This document shows positions 45,441 through 59,997 of a DNA stretch of 64,000 nt, piece by piece (the stretch's first letter is position 1; every line of letters begins with the position of its first letter). The position numbers and the translations under genes are program-made. The notes under the pieces were generated by a model. That model saw only the letters and a program-made list of their open reading frames with translations. It made no database searches and was not told the DNA's origin. The DNA comes from Myoxocephalus aenaeus (lineage: Eukaryota > Chordata > Actinopteri > Perciformes > Cottidae). Location: contig JBAMJR010000050.1 in the NCBI GenBank assembly GCA_038501785.1, forward strand, positions 393,501-457,500. Direction: 5' to 3'.

Positions 45441-48400
45441 CTGATGGGCCACCTTGTCAGGGCTCTAGAACTAATATGTGGTTGCAGAAAGTGTTTGTCT
45501 GTGTGCCCAAAAAAAAGACATCTCACTCATTCACAACTATGTGCAGAGAGACCAGGATCTTTCATGTATTTCATTTCTGATTTTGTTTTCAGAAAGATTA
45601 GGCAGTCCCGGTGTAAATATAGCAGGTGTCTCGGTGGTTGGCGATGACGTCCATCGCTGTTAGGGCAACTAAGCCAAACCATTTAAAATAAATAAAATGT
45701 TTGTATTTTTAAAATGTCTCAGTGACACTAACATGACGTTTGGCTGTGAAAAAAAGCCAAGAATAACCAGAGAGGGGGCTACAGTGTCTGCCTCTACATG
45801 ACAGATGGCTGCTAAACTGGGAAATTTCTGGATTAAATTTGTAAACACACAACTTGTGTTGTTGGTTATGTAAACACACTCCTCCGCTGGAGCAAAAGTC
45901 TGTTCGAGCAGAAAGTCCTCACCTCTCTGGTTACATAAAAGGCCAGCAGCAGGGGTTTCTGTGAGGGGAACCGTACTCTCGCATCTTCTGACCAGATTAA
46001 CCCACCTATATAATTAAACCTCAAGTGTATATACGGTGTTCGCTCTTTTTGAATTCACATGGGGAATGTACTCGTACTGCATGTATGTGCATCCATGCAT
46101 ATACGTTACTCTCTCAAGACCTACTAGCCTTTGTGTATTCATGCAGATCACATGCTTCACTAAAGACCGACACCCTCAGCTGCTATAGGTCAGGTCACTG
46201 TATTTTCAGGGTGTCTGCTGCTGTAGTTTTTGTTACAATTATCATTTGGATTTTTCTCTTTTTTTTCTGTTGTATAATTATTTTCTTTTTTATATTTGCA
46301 GATAAACAATAAACACTTTAAAATGCACAATGTCAAGTTTTTAAAGCGGCCCAAAGTCAGCTGTCCTTCCCCATGAATAAAGATGTGATGTAAGTGATGG
46401 TGACGGAGACAGCCTGACAGCTTTGTTCCACCCGATGCATTTTTAATGTAGAGATCTGTACATACGGGATACGATTAAGGACCAGATTGAGTAAAGGAGC
46501 CATAACTGCTGCTCATGTGAACGGACAAAAGGCCGAAAGTGATTTGATGTATGCGATGTCACTTAAAAGGTGTCGGAGAGAGAGGGAGAGAGCAAGAAGC
46601 TAGACTCAAAAGGTTGTCCTTAATGCGTCGACCGGCTCGACTCACAGAGGAAAGACAATGAGAAGTGAGAGGATGAGAGGGCGGTGAAACAAAGAGGGGA
46701 TGAGATAAGCACGCTGCTGCTGTGAAGAGATAAAACAAAGAGTTGATGGATGGATATTGTCCACTTGCATGTACACAAGGGAGAATGCAGAAGGTTTGTC
46801 TTTATATAGACATACACATTAACCTCTGTTTAATGTGTATGTCCTCACAAGGTTATGTTGTTGCATCTTTATTCATTTGCATTATCTCTGATGTCAAAAG
46901 TGATTCAGAGTCAGGGCTTTCAGCTCACATTTCTGGTTGCCCTCTTTGTTTTGGGTCGAGGAATCAGGCCCCAGTTTGTCAAACGTGACTAAACGAGACT
47001 TCACTAAACGCCAGAAGAAATGTGTTTCGTATCAGCGGGATAGAAGGAAAAGATTCACTATTTGACTGTGTCAAATACATTACTTAATGTTTGTGACTTG
47101 ACTTTAGTCTCAAATGATGAAGGGCAAGAGTCCATGATGAAGTGGGCGATGTGGGGATGGATGTTTGTCCGTGCATGTGACGGAGGGACGTGCCAGGGTT
47201 GTTTCAGGTATGTTGGTGCGTGATCAGATGGTTTTCTACTCTATTAGTCTCTGGACTGAACAGACTGTGGCCGGGATCCAACTCCTCCCTCTGCTTCTAC
47301 TTTTCTCCTGCACGGGAGAAAACTGGAGCCTGCTATATCTAATTGCCTTTGGAAAATATGTGGCATCATAAAATAACCAGAAGCTTCAGGCGCCCGTTTT
47401 CTCCAGAGCAATCTGAGCATCCATTTTGTTATAATTTTCCCCACAAAACACCTTCTGTTCCAGACCCATTGCTTTAAATACGTGTTGAAAATAGTAGTTG
47501 TTGGCAATAATCACAGGGGAATTTTCTCTGGTGCCACATGAAGGGTTCACCCTTTTGATAATACATTCTAGAGGTAGCCAGGTGGAAATGTGCCTCTCCC
47601 TTTATTGGTTAATGTACCAAATAATAGGAATTTTATGATTATGGCAGCCAGAATGCCACGCAGTGCAACAGTGTGACTCATCACAGTGTTTGCTTTTTTA
47701 ACAATAATGTTCCTCTATGGTACAGAGAAAGAAGAGATATCAGGCTTTGGATTCACCAACGTGTCAGTGAGATCAATTCATTGTTGTTTTTGTAAAATAG
47801 AGTATTTCAAATAACTAGCAAAGTCATTTCCATTGCAGCCTTCTGCCCACCATGATCACAATGTCACACTGAATGAAGGAATGTAAACATGGTGACTGTG
47901 TGGCAGATCTTATCCAGTCATGAAACATAGCGGGCATGTTGAAAGAATATAAACCACTGTGGGGAATACCATCAAATCACGATACCCGACAGTAGATATA
48001 CACCAATTTGAATGGTTTACATCAATAGGTTTAATCTGACGTTGACCTCTAAAAACCTACGCTATAGATATCTGTGGCAGGACTCTTGTATCAGGTATAA
48101 ATATGGTTTATTACCTTTTGAATACTTTTTTTCTTAGCTATTGTTCACTGAGTAGTTTCTTTTTTTTTAACAGTTGATTGATGATTGTAAAATGAGATCA
48201 TTCCACCTAACACCTCACAGCTCGGATTTAGCTATTAAAGTATAGGGATTAAGTTGAGGTGTTTGTGTTGCATGTGCCTCCACACATATCAGATGTCCCT
48301 TGGTGATGATGTCATGCCCGTCTCCGAGAGCTCTATTGATCGGTTTATCATCTCTGCAAACACGCGGTGAAGTTGAGTTGAATCGACCAGTCCGGTGTTA

Positions 48401-51194
48401 GCGCACGCTAATTGCTTGTCCCAGCTGCAGTTATTAATCCAATACAACCATTGTGTTTGTGTAGATGGGAGATGGATAGTAAGGCCTTGAGAGAAAGAGA
48501 TGGATTGACCATACGCGCCTGCCTGGGATAATGTAATCTGTTTCGGCTGGTACTCAGGAACTCGACACAAGGGTCACATCCATCACTCGTGCTGCACTTG
48601 CGGGCTAATGGAGTCAGCCTCCATTTAAGCAAGAAACCATTAGCATGATGTGCATAAGGACATCTAAAATATTGTTATTTCTCCCACGTCACCAAACACA
48701 TGAAGAGCGGCTGGTTGGGGTCAGAGGTTACAGGAAGGGGAGTCTTGTATCAGCAGCGATTTTAAGGAGGTGGTGTCACTGCAGATCATAGCCAGAAACG
48801 CTCCACCACCGCGGTTGGACTGTCAATGAGGCGTGGTGCGCACAGGGATCTGGCCGCTGTGTGGGTTCTGGTTGTGATAAAGTGGGAAAACAGAAGCCAG
48901 AGAACAGCTGACACCGGGCTAACGTCCACATTCACAGGGAGGTTTTTTTTGCAGCCACAGGGCGATCAGCTGGGCTTCTGCCTGCTGAACACCGATGTTC
49001 CGTTGAGATCCAAAATAAAAGTAAAATGCATTCATGCGTTGAAGAAAATGCACTTAATGGGGTAGTAAAATGTTTCAGTGGAGGCAGCTTAAGCCAAGTG
49101 TAACACCCCATTAAGTTTGCTAGATCCCCTTCATGATCAGAATGCTAAAGTCTCGGTGTGACGCTTTCAAGCGAACAGTAATTTGGCGTGCCTTGAATAT
49201 TTTTTATTGTTTTATTGCGCAACCGAGGTGGGGTTCAGGCCACCAAAAAACACCTCGAGCTGCTCTCCAGTAACAAGCACAGGCGTTCTGAGGGGCAGTG
49301 GCACATGAAACCTCTCACATGAACGATTTTGAAGGCTGGAAGTTTCAATTGAAGAGCCGATTGGTAATAAGATTTGAACGTTCAGACGATCAGAAAGAGT
49401 TGGTAATCTGGCTCAGTTGGTGACAGTTGGGAGGTAAATTCAAACAATATGTACGATGAAAGGATTTTATTTGTTTGTCTTCTGATCCAAATACTGCCTG
49501 TTACTCTTTTTATCATTATTTTAAATGATTTCGACATTTACAACTGAAATAGGGACAACTGAGAGAAATAATAATAACAAGAACTCTGATGACATTCACG
49601 GTCATATGGTGCCCTCATCTCCCAACGCTGTCTCCCAGAAATTATGTAATGTAAAACGTCATTGTTTTCCCCAAAACGTTGGGGAGACAAACATAATCAC
49701 TGTCTGGATTAGGCTCAGAGGCGGTGGCGGTTCTACATGTAATTACGCCCCGGGCGAGACCCCCTCCGAGCGCAATCTGCAATCTCTTCGAGCTGATATG
49801 TTATGGCAGAAAACAAATGAAATGCGTTGTCAGGGAATATTTTACTGATGTGATCAGCATCAGTATTTTTGAAACATTTGACAGGGAAGCTAATTTCCTC
49901 ATTTTATTAAAAACAAACTGAATTATGTTGACATTATCTTGCCTTCGTATTAGCTGTTGCAAATTAGATTTATATAAATATAACTTCTCAGAGACAGGGC
50001 TTTTCCACATCCCGTGTCTCCTCCAAAGTCAGCTTTTCTGCTTCGTTGCCCTTTTCTGTGCAAATTGCAGCATACATTAGCAACACAAACTGTGATGAAT
50101 GCTCATTTCTGATTTGTGACAGGAACACCCGGAAAATTGTGTTCTCATAGGATTTCAGCTCTCGGTTTTTGAGACATCAGGTTTTCTCTGTCAGTCTGCT
50201 GTGGCTCCGGATACTACAATACCCATGACACCCTTGCTGCCGTCGCTTCGGAGGAGAAGCCAGTCAGAGCAGAAGCAAATTCGGAATTAATTCATCCAAA
50301 ATGTACCATGAATTTGGCAGTGAAGTGAATACAACTGCTGAATATTTGATCAGATTTCAACAAAGTGTAATATTTAGCTTCAGCCTGCAGCTTTGTGGAG
50401 CACATAACAGAATATTTTTATTTGTTTAAATATGGATTCGTAAAGAACTTGACAAATGCCGTAAGTATGCAGATTTTTCACTTTTTCCCTTCCCTCCCCT
50501 AGTGTGCCAGTATCTATGGCGCCGAATAATAAAATAAGGGCGGAGAGCCGTACACGTCTCCTAGCACTAGCTGGACTCAAGAGGCACGGTGCACAAACAC
50601 TATCCGGCACACACCCGGTGAACGCCCTGGCCTGGCTTGAACGCAGCCCAGCAATAGCGTGACTGTAGTCAGAGTTCAGGATTGGAGCATTTTTAATGAG
50701 AGTGAGTCAGAGCTGAAGGAGGACAGAGGCTGGGCACGGGGCACCCTCACCGCTCTATTAGTCCAGCTGTGGAGATGATCGTGACATGTCACCAGATCCC
50801 CTTGACGATCATCCAACATGTGTCAGGAGCCAGCTCAAAGAGCAGTTTGTTCTGGCCTTTCGTGTGGAGAAATACGCTGCAGTGAGGATGCAGAGCGACA
50901 CTTCACAAACAGGTCATGTGATGGACAAGTTTGGTAATGATGACTAAATATATTTGGCAAATAAAACAACCACTTTGTCGACAAACAGTGCAATAGCAGT
51001 GGAGACGTTTAAAACGAATCAAAACAGTCGTGTTCCGGGAACGTTAAGCCGCGACAGTCACACAATCTTTGCGATCTAGAATAAATACATTATTTGTACC
51101 CATTTAAAAGCGGGAATGATTTATATCTGATATCATGTGTTTATACACCGATGTCCTTTCAGTGAAGCGTAAAAGCATCGGCTGAACACCGAAT
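45441..51194. other. Anonymous sequence, 5.7 kb
   Basis: I find no supportable gene, RNA or mobile element. Open frames are all below about 110 codons. A small inverted motif, CGAGGTG with CACCTCG, lies at 49224-49258. Confidence 0.4.
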
Positions 51195-51290
51195 GAATTC
51201 ACCTCTGCCAAGAAGGTCACTTGTTTGGTCCTGTTTTTTTTAGTAATCTCAAAAACGACTTAACAGATTTCAAGGACAAATTGCACATAC
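51195..51290 (+). repeat. Possible relic of a dispersed fish repeat
   Basis: CACCTCTGCCAAGAAGGTCA, then TTGTTTGGTCCTG, TCTCAAAAACGACTTAACAG and ATTTCAAGGACAAATT, follow the order remembered for a common vertebrate/fish repeat (CTCTGCCAAGGAGGTTATG type). Strongly diverged. Confidence 0.35.
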
Positions 51291-52302
51291 GTTTTTTCGA
51301 CTGATATGGCATCAGAGGAGGCCGTATCAGTACCGTACCGTACCGTTCAAGCAACAGATGGGACGCAGATGTCAATCAAAGACAGTCCCGCGAGGAGATC
51401 TCATCTCAAAATGATTGCCACTTAGTCGGGTTGAACCAAGGGCGTTTATGCTTTTTAAGGCGGATCACAAGACACACAACAACTGAACTACAGGAACAAA
51501 TTAAAATATATATCTAAACTTCTCATTGACCCTAAACTCATCTAAAATGTTCAAGGGACAAAGACACATCTTAACTGGGCACTTTAAAACAAAAAATAAC
51601 ATTCAATATGACATTTTGTTTCTGTTCCTTTTATTAAAGACTGCATCATTAACATTTCCCTTATTGAGTTTCCATGTTTAATGGATCTCGATATGGGTTG
51701 CCTGGAAAAGGTTGAGCAGTCACATTCATTTAGTTGTTTTCATATGACCAGTACGGTTGGATAATAAAAGCTGATTGTAATGGAGGCCGATTTTATTTGG
51801 ATTTGTGTTTAACTTGCAGAACAGCTGTCGTACCTCTCTCCTATCATGTTTTAGTTGAATCAGTTGATTCTATTCAGCAACTCCCTCAAGTAACCACACA
51901 GGACAGCAATCCTCTGAAAGTAATGAGAGTCATTTACAATTGACCCTTTCCCCGGACAACTACAAATCTTTGAAATTGTCCAATTCTTCATGATATAAGC
52001 TGATGTGCCAGAACACAGAAATATGCAGCGGCAGCAAATATCCATCATAATAAAATGGGTTTCAAAAGTCAATTGGTGATTTTACATATGTAAATTACAC
52101 ATTACGGTCCTGTATTGTAACCAGAGTTATAATGCATGTTCACGGCTGCAGATCTGTTTTATTCAACAGTGACATCCACATTAATACTGAATGTTGGAGT
52201 TCAGATTGGCGTCAATTATTTTAATTTTAATAACCCTGATGTTTCACTGGTTTCCATAAAAATACAATAGATAAAACACTAAGTGGTATTTGTTAAAATT
52301 AC

Positions 52303-52304
<2 letters not shown>
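51291..52304. other. Anonymous sequence
   Basis: A short CCGTA tandem (GTACCGTACCGTACCG, about 51331-51346) is the only structure seen. Confidence 0.5.

Positions 52305-52369
<65 letters not shown>
52305..52369. repeat. (TA)n microsatellite
   Basis: About 30 TA units. Tyr-Ile frames across it are artefacts. Confidence 0.95.
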
Positions 52370-53073
<704 letters not shown>

Positions 53074-53195
53074 CCTGTGTAGCCTTGTATTAGAAACACA
53101 AAGCCCTGAGGTGATAGAATTGAATGACACTAACTCTGACACCATTAATATAATAGTTATCAATATCTTCTCCTGGGGCAAATACTGGACCTCTC

Positions 53196-53199
<4 letters not shown>

Positions 53200-53229
<30 letters not shown>
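53200..53229 (+). repeat. (TG)n microsatellite, 15 units
   Basis: Pure TG dinucleotides between two (AC)n arrays, in opposite sense. Confidence 0.95.
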
Positions 53230-53230
<1 letters not shown>

Positions 53231-53303
53231 TGAGGTCACACAAATCAAGCCTCTAATGACCAAGTACGGTAATTAAGACTGTAACAGCTAACTGCCCTGC
53301 AGC

Positions 53304-53304
<1 letters not shown>

Positions 53305-53401
<97 letters not shown>
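53305..53401 (+). repeat. (AC)n microsatellite, 48 units
   Basis: Pure AC dinucleotides over 97 bp. Confidence 0.97.
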
Positions 53402-53402
<1 letters not shown>

Positions 53403-53848
53403 AAGCACAGGGATCTCACACTGTTAAATACTGCATTACACTGAGATGTGTCTCTGCCTGAGGCTGGTCTGAAACCACAATCAGATGATTGTAAGACATG
53501 TAAGTTATAGTGCAGCAGGTGTCAGGTGCATTAAAGTGAACTCATGAAGTGCATTTACTCAAGTTACGATTCTTTTCCGGAAACCCACTTTTTCGCTTTC
53601 TCTGCGAAAGTGAAGAGAGGACAATGTTATATTAACTTGTTATGTAATGGAGTGTGGACGTGGTTAGCCTAGCTTAGCGTAACGACTGGAAGCAGGGGGA
53701 AACTGCTAGCTGGATGATGTGACGTGAATGTCACACGTTGAATATTGTTCGTTTCTTTGTTTCTTTGTTACCAAACACAAAACATAATTGAAAACAACAA
53801 CACTTTTTTTTTTAACACTTTGAAAACCAACATATTTTTAGGCCTCTG
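53402..53848. other. Anonymous sequence
   Basis: AAGTGCATTTACTCAAGTTA near 53549 faintly resembles the fish CAGTGGTGGAA element's subterminal region, but this is too weak to annotate. Nothing else is recognised. Confidence 0.4.
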
Positions 53849-53996
53849 CTTGAAAATTGCATACCCAAACTAAAAAGGGTGTATCTCTGCAACCACTAGG
53901 GCTATTTGAATACTTGTGGTGTTATAATTACACATGTGAGATTTTGTTCAGATGTGTAAATATCAGTCTATATGTTACTGGTTAAGAGTAAATGAA
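53849..53996 (-). repeat. Dispersed repeat, copy 2 (inverted partner of 12506-12652)
   Basis: The reverse complement runs CTTCATTTACTC, CCAGTAACATATAGACTGAT, ATTTACACATCTGAAC, TAGTTTGGG, GCAATTTTCA, matching 12506-12652 with small indels in the middle. Confidence 0.8.
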
Positions 53997-55552
53997 GATG
54001 ACACACAGCAAAAATGAAAAGGTTTCAAGTCCGCCTAGAAAAAAAGCACTTTCAGGATGATTATTTCTTTGAAATGATGCAGCTGTAAGGTCCAACTCTA
54101 ACCCAAATCATAACACAATATGTGAACATTCTCTCTGCAAAGGTTGAATTTGATAAAGTGAAGCAGAACAAAGTTAGAGAGGGTTTAGTACAGAGAAATT
54201 GCATTGGGGCACATTTGAATTCTTTCATGTATCAAACCATATAGTTCACTTGTACGTTACTTATGGTGTTAAATACATCCAAAAACAGCAGTTTGGGGCT
54301 TTTTTTTCATAAAACCAGCTATGATTTACAGTTTTATATAACAATCGCTCAGTTTCCCCCCCTGGATTGGTTTAAAGTGAGGTCGCGTTTGCCACCACTG
54401 GGCCCTAATAACGGAGACCGTGCAACCAAAATGTCCCGCTGCGCTATAGCTGGAGATAAATACTCCACGGATGGATACGCCATCGTTGACATCCAGGCAG
54501 CTACAGCGGTGATGTGGAGCGTCTGTCTGAGGAAAGCACCTTCACTCAAACCAAGGTGTGCCTGGTTTAAAGAATTCCCTCAGGCCCCTAATGCCCATTT
54601 ATCTTCAGAGTAATCAAATTAGATGAGTGCTATATGTGTGCCAGGAACACACTGCCTTTAATTGTTTATCTTCAAGTGAGGAGAACTGAGAGGGAAAGGT
54701 TAATTGCACCATAATTAACTGCCAGGGAAGTAGAAGTGGAGAAAAAGTGAGAGTGAGGAAGAGGAGAGTGAGTGGTAGGGTGAAGGTTCATGTTCTTAAT
54801 GGATGGATGAATATATGTGGATGCAAGAAACATTACGGACAGCAGGGTTCTCTAAATTGTTTTTGCAACTCTGGGGATTTCCTCCGCCTCGGAGGAAGTT
54901 TATTTAACATTTACAGATGGATTACTTAGATTAAGTGTGATCATGTGTATTGGCTATGTGACTCCTTAATTAATGTGACTCCTTCTTAGCAAAACGAGGT
55001 AGACTAAAGTAAAATGAAGACGATTGAATTATAGTCAAGACAGTTAAACAACACTTTTCAGATTATTTTCTAAACAACAGATGAAATGTTGGTTTGCAAG
55101 AGTGGAATTGTACATCATCACCACCATCTGGTAAGAAGCCTAGTTGGATAAAAAGACGGTTCATCGGTTCATCACAACAGGATCCAGCTTTATTTCTACC
55201 TTCCTTCGTGTTTCAGTGTATAGCTGGTCTAGTATCGTCTTCCTGTGTCTTTTTTCAAATGACCATTTTGGACAAAGGAACAGAAAAATATTATCATATA
55301 CGCTGGAACACAACAAATGTAAAGAAAAACTAGTAATAACGGCAGGTAACAAGTGCATTAAAAACGATGATTCAATATATATCAACTATTCCTTTTCATC
55401 CTTTGTTGTTATTTTTTTCCTGACAGAAATGGGGCTTAGGTTGTTCTCAAAATAGCTCAGAGTGAGTAAAGACACCCAGAGACAAACAGACAAAAGGAAG
55501 TGGTGCATGAAAAGACAGTAGGTATGGACAGACAGGCGAAAGGACCGATGGA
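53997..55552. other. Anonymous sequence
   Basis: A 116-codon frame (54263-54613) and several shorter frames carry no recognised domain. 54400-54640 is of normal complexity and ends in a TAAT-rich stretch. Confidence 0.45.
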
Positions 55553-55567
55553 GGGGGGGGGGGGGGG
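55553..55567 (+). repeat. Poly-G run (15 G)
   Basis: Uninterrupted homopolymer. Confidence 0.94.
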
Positions 55568-55789
55568 TCTGTTTGAGTAATGTGGTGTGGCGTGGTCCCC
55601 TGAGTCCCCGGGTGGGGAGTGAGAGATTAGCTGTCGAGTCGAACACAGAACTCCCCATCCACCGGCATCCGAACCGCCCTCTGTCCCGCCTCCATCTGTC
55701 AGACAGCACAGAGACGTCCACCAGCCTAACAGCAGGGTGTCCACACACACCTGCGTCCACACACACACACACACACACCTGCACCTAAA

Positions 55790-55792
<3 letters not shown>

Positions 55793-55882
<90 letters not shown>
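55793..55882 (+). repeat. (AC)n microsatellite, with shorter CA tracts before it
   Basis: About 45 AC units, preceded by CA tracts at 55741-55750 and 55758-55778 separated by CTGC-containing spacers. Confidence 0.96.
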
Positions 55883-55885
<3 letters not shown>

Positions 55886-56565
55886 CTCGTTGTAATGCAT
55901 TTGTGAGGACATTGTAGCCTCATACCTATAGGATGAGACTACATTTGATTCATTCTATGATCAGCATGTTATTAGGGATATACCAACACATGGTATGAGA
56001 GTCAGTCTGGACGAATAGAGAAAATCATCACTTTGCAGAGGTCACGCCACTCTGCTTTGTGTTTTAATGCTTTTTGTCTCCATCTCAAGATATGTGCCGT
56101 AAATGAGTGGATGAGAAGGGCCTTTAGCAGTGTTGTGTGGATGGATGAATGAATCAGCTGTCGTTATAAATTTAATGGTTGGTCCCTCTATTGATCTTTC
56201 TGTAGTTTTATGCTTGTTTGTAATTATGGTGGTTCAACAGGTCTGTGAATTCAAGATAAGTTTCCCCACAGGAACAGCAAAGTATCTCACCATATACCCC
56301 TGTCTATTATTTTATTATATCATTGTTGACCTGCAGGAGTTACTTACAGTTTAATATTGGCTGAAGACTGATGTAGAACATTAACTAAAATGGAAACCTG
56401 TCAACTAATAAGAAACCGTTTTTTATTCCTGGCCGTGTGTGTGTGGACGTTATGTTTTGTATTACTTTGTGAGGACTGCCAGAATATAAAGTAGGTCCCC
56501 ATAAAATGAACATTTTGGGTTAAGGCCTGCAGTGGTTATACTATTTGATTCGGGTCACAGTCTAC
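55883..56565. other. Anonymous sequence
   Basis: No gene or repeat recognised. Confidence 0.5.
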
Positions 56566-57000
56566 AGCAGGAGTCACTAATAGGCAGACCGCGGTCCGGA
56601 TCAGGACCCATGAGACGCAGCTGTATCCAGACCTGGACCGTCTCAACTCGAGTGAGATCTAAAGACACGGGGGAGACGGGTCGAGAAACCGAGTAGTCGG
56701 AGAATTAAGTGAGTCAGGGAAGTTATTTCACATGCCGTTCTCCAAGAATGGACGGACTCTTATATGTCAACTCTTCCCACGAACAGTTTGAAACCAGATG
56801 TTCAGAGACCGTGATGATTATGAAAAGCGGCAATGTGAAGCGCCTCTACAATACAAAGCACAACTCTTTTGAGAAAACGTGAAGGCACAGAACATAACCA
56901 ATCTAAGAGCCCAACTTTATCAGAATCCTAATACATTAATGCACTGCCCAACAATGATGTTAACAAGTTGTTTTAATGACCACAGATAAAGTCTCTGCAC
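56566..57000 (+). pseudogene. hAT transposase relic (BED-finger region), frameshifted
   Basis: Three plus-strand segments in different frames line up with the N-terminal region of ZBED/SPIN-type hAT transposases. EWTDSYMSTLPTNSLKP lies at about 56746-56796. CSETVMIMKSGNVKRLYNTK, then H, lies at 56799-56862 and ends at a TGA (56880-56882). AQNITNLRAQL lies at about 56885-56917. The second segment has the zinc-ligand pattern of a BED finger, although only the second of the first Cys pair is in frame. Two frameshifts and a stop mark it as dead. The left edge, AGGAGTCACTAATAGGC at about 56569, may be a diverged hAT end. No right end was found. Confidence 0.65.
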
Positions 57001-58842
<1,842 letters not shown>

Positions 58843-58854
58843 TATATAAAAGGG
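58843..58854 (+). promoter_or_regulatory. TATA-box-like sequence
   Basis: TATATAAAAGGG is a strong match to a vertebrate TATA box. No downstream exon, ORF or transposon that it could serve was recognised, so this may be chance. Confidence 0.2.
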
Positions 58855-59124
58855 GGTAGTACCCAACGAGTTCTGTCCCACTTTGTGGGTTCATTGCCAT
58901 TGGGTAAGAAAGGAAAGCGAGAACGGTGCTAACAGTGAACAGAGAAGCTTCAAGACCGTTCCAATAGGGAAAACTGGCTGAGACACACGCGCTCTCATGT
59001 GAGCCGAGAAAGATGTAGTGTCGAAATTATATCTCGCCACAAGGCATCGCTGCATTAAAACACACACATTCATATGAAGTATGTATATAAATATTACGTA
59101 TTTATAGGGGCAGCAGACAAAATG

Positions 59125-59126
<2 letters not shown>

Positions 59127-59171
<45 letters not shown>
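59127..59171 (+). repeat. (CA)n microsatellite, 22 units
   Basis: Pure CA dinucleotides, followed by ACACAGACAGACAC. Confidence 0.96.
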
Positions 59172-59172
<1 letters not shown>

Positions 59173-59769
59173 ACACACAGACAGACACACAAACACACAC
59201 AGTGAGGCACATTCAGCAGGAATGGACTCTGTCAGAATGTACGATCCATTCTGCAGCTGTGTCCTGAGGCAAGGCCGTTAAGGAGACAAATGGAGGGAAA
59301 TAGAGTCTCAACAGCCACTGCTCTGCCTTCATTCTTACACTCACACTCTTAATCACACACTTACACACACACGCGCGCAGATGCGCACACAGCTGCCTTC
59401 CACACATATGGGGGCCCCAGCGGTCCCATGCGTCCAGCAGCCTCTGTTCGCCCCGCAGAGCCATCACACTCCGGTTCACGTGAACTGCTACAAATTAACC
59501 AGTAGCCTCTTAACCTTTCCAGTGCAGGAAATACATCATGGCTGCCCTCCCCACCTCCCCTGCACCCTTCTGCAGGGTCCTCTCAGCCTGGCTACTGGGC
59601 TTTCACATTGACAACAACACTATGGAACAGTGGCTTTAGTGCGATGTGGTGCTACACAGTACATGCAAGGAGAATAAAATATGCAACGAATATATATGTA
59701 TAAATAAATGATTATGTCTGGCAGTGCATCTAAACTTGGCTACTCTAGGATTTAAAGAAAGAAACAGAA
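59172..59769. other. Anonymous sequence
   Basis: No gene or repeat recognised. Confidence 0.5.
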
Positions 59770-59997
59770 AAGAAACATGCACTTTATTAATCCCCTTGGG
59801 GAAATTCTTCTCTGCATTTGACCCATCCCTGGATAGGGAGCAGTGGGCAGCCCTGTGAGGCGCCCGGGGAGCAGTTAAGGGTTCAGTGTCTTGCTCAGGG
59901 ACACTTCGACATGTGAGCTATGGGGGGACTGGGGATCGAACCGGCTACCTTTTTTGGTTGTGGGACGACCACTCATCCCCCCGAGCTACAGCTGCCC
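59770..59997 (-). mobile_element. tRNA-headed SINE with L2-type tail, minus strand
   Basis: On the minus strand the head GGGCAGCTGTAGCTCGG carries an A-box-like sequence, and GGTTCGATCC (59934-59943 on the complement) is an intact B box. The body contains AAGTGTCCCTGAGCAAGACA and CTGAACCC, typical of a common fish SINE. The tail AATTTCCCCAAGGGGATTAA then TAAAGT matches the L2 LINE tail at 29255-29278 apart from two bases. It is transcribed by RNA polymerase III and non-coding. The tRNA-like head is not a functional tRNA gene, because the rest of the cloverleaf is missing. Confidence 0.85.

Noticed and set aside
54263..54613. 116-codon plus-strand frame in otherwise normal sequence
   Set aside because: No family resemblance and no clear splice sites. 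Noted only as a place to test for conservation.
55386..55912. Overlapping minus-strand frames of 132 and 151 codons
   Set aside because: Both depend on the (AC)n and poly-G tracts and share no domain with known proteins.
59930..59997. Possible tRNA gene, because of a good B box and A-box-like sequence
   Set aside because: There is no acceptor stem pairing or anticodon arm. The head continues into a SINE body with an L2-type tail.
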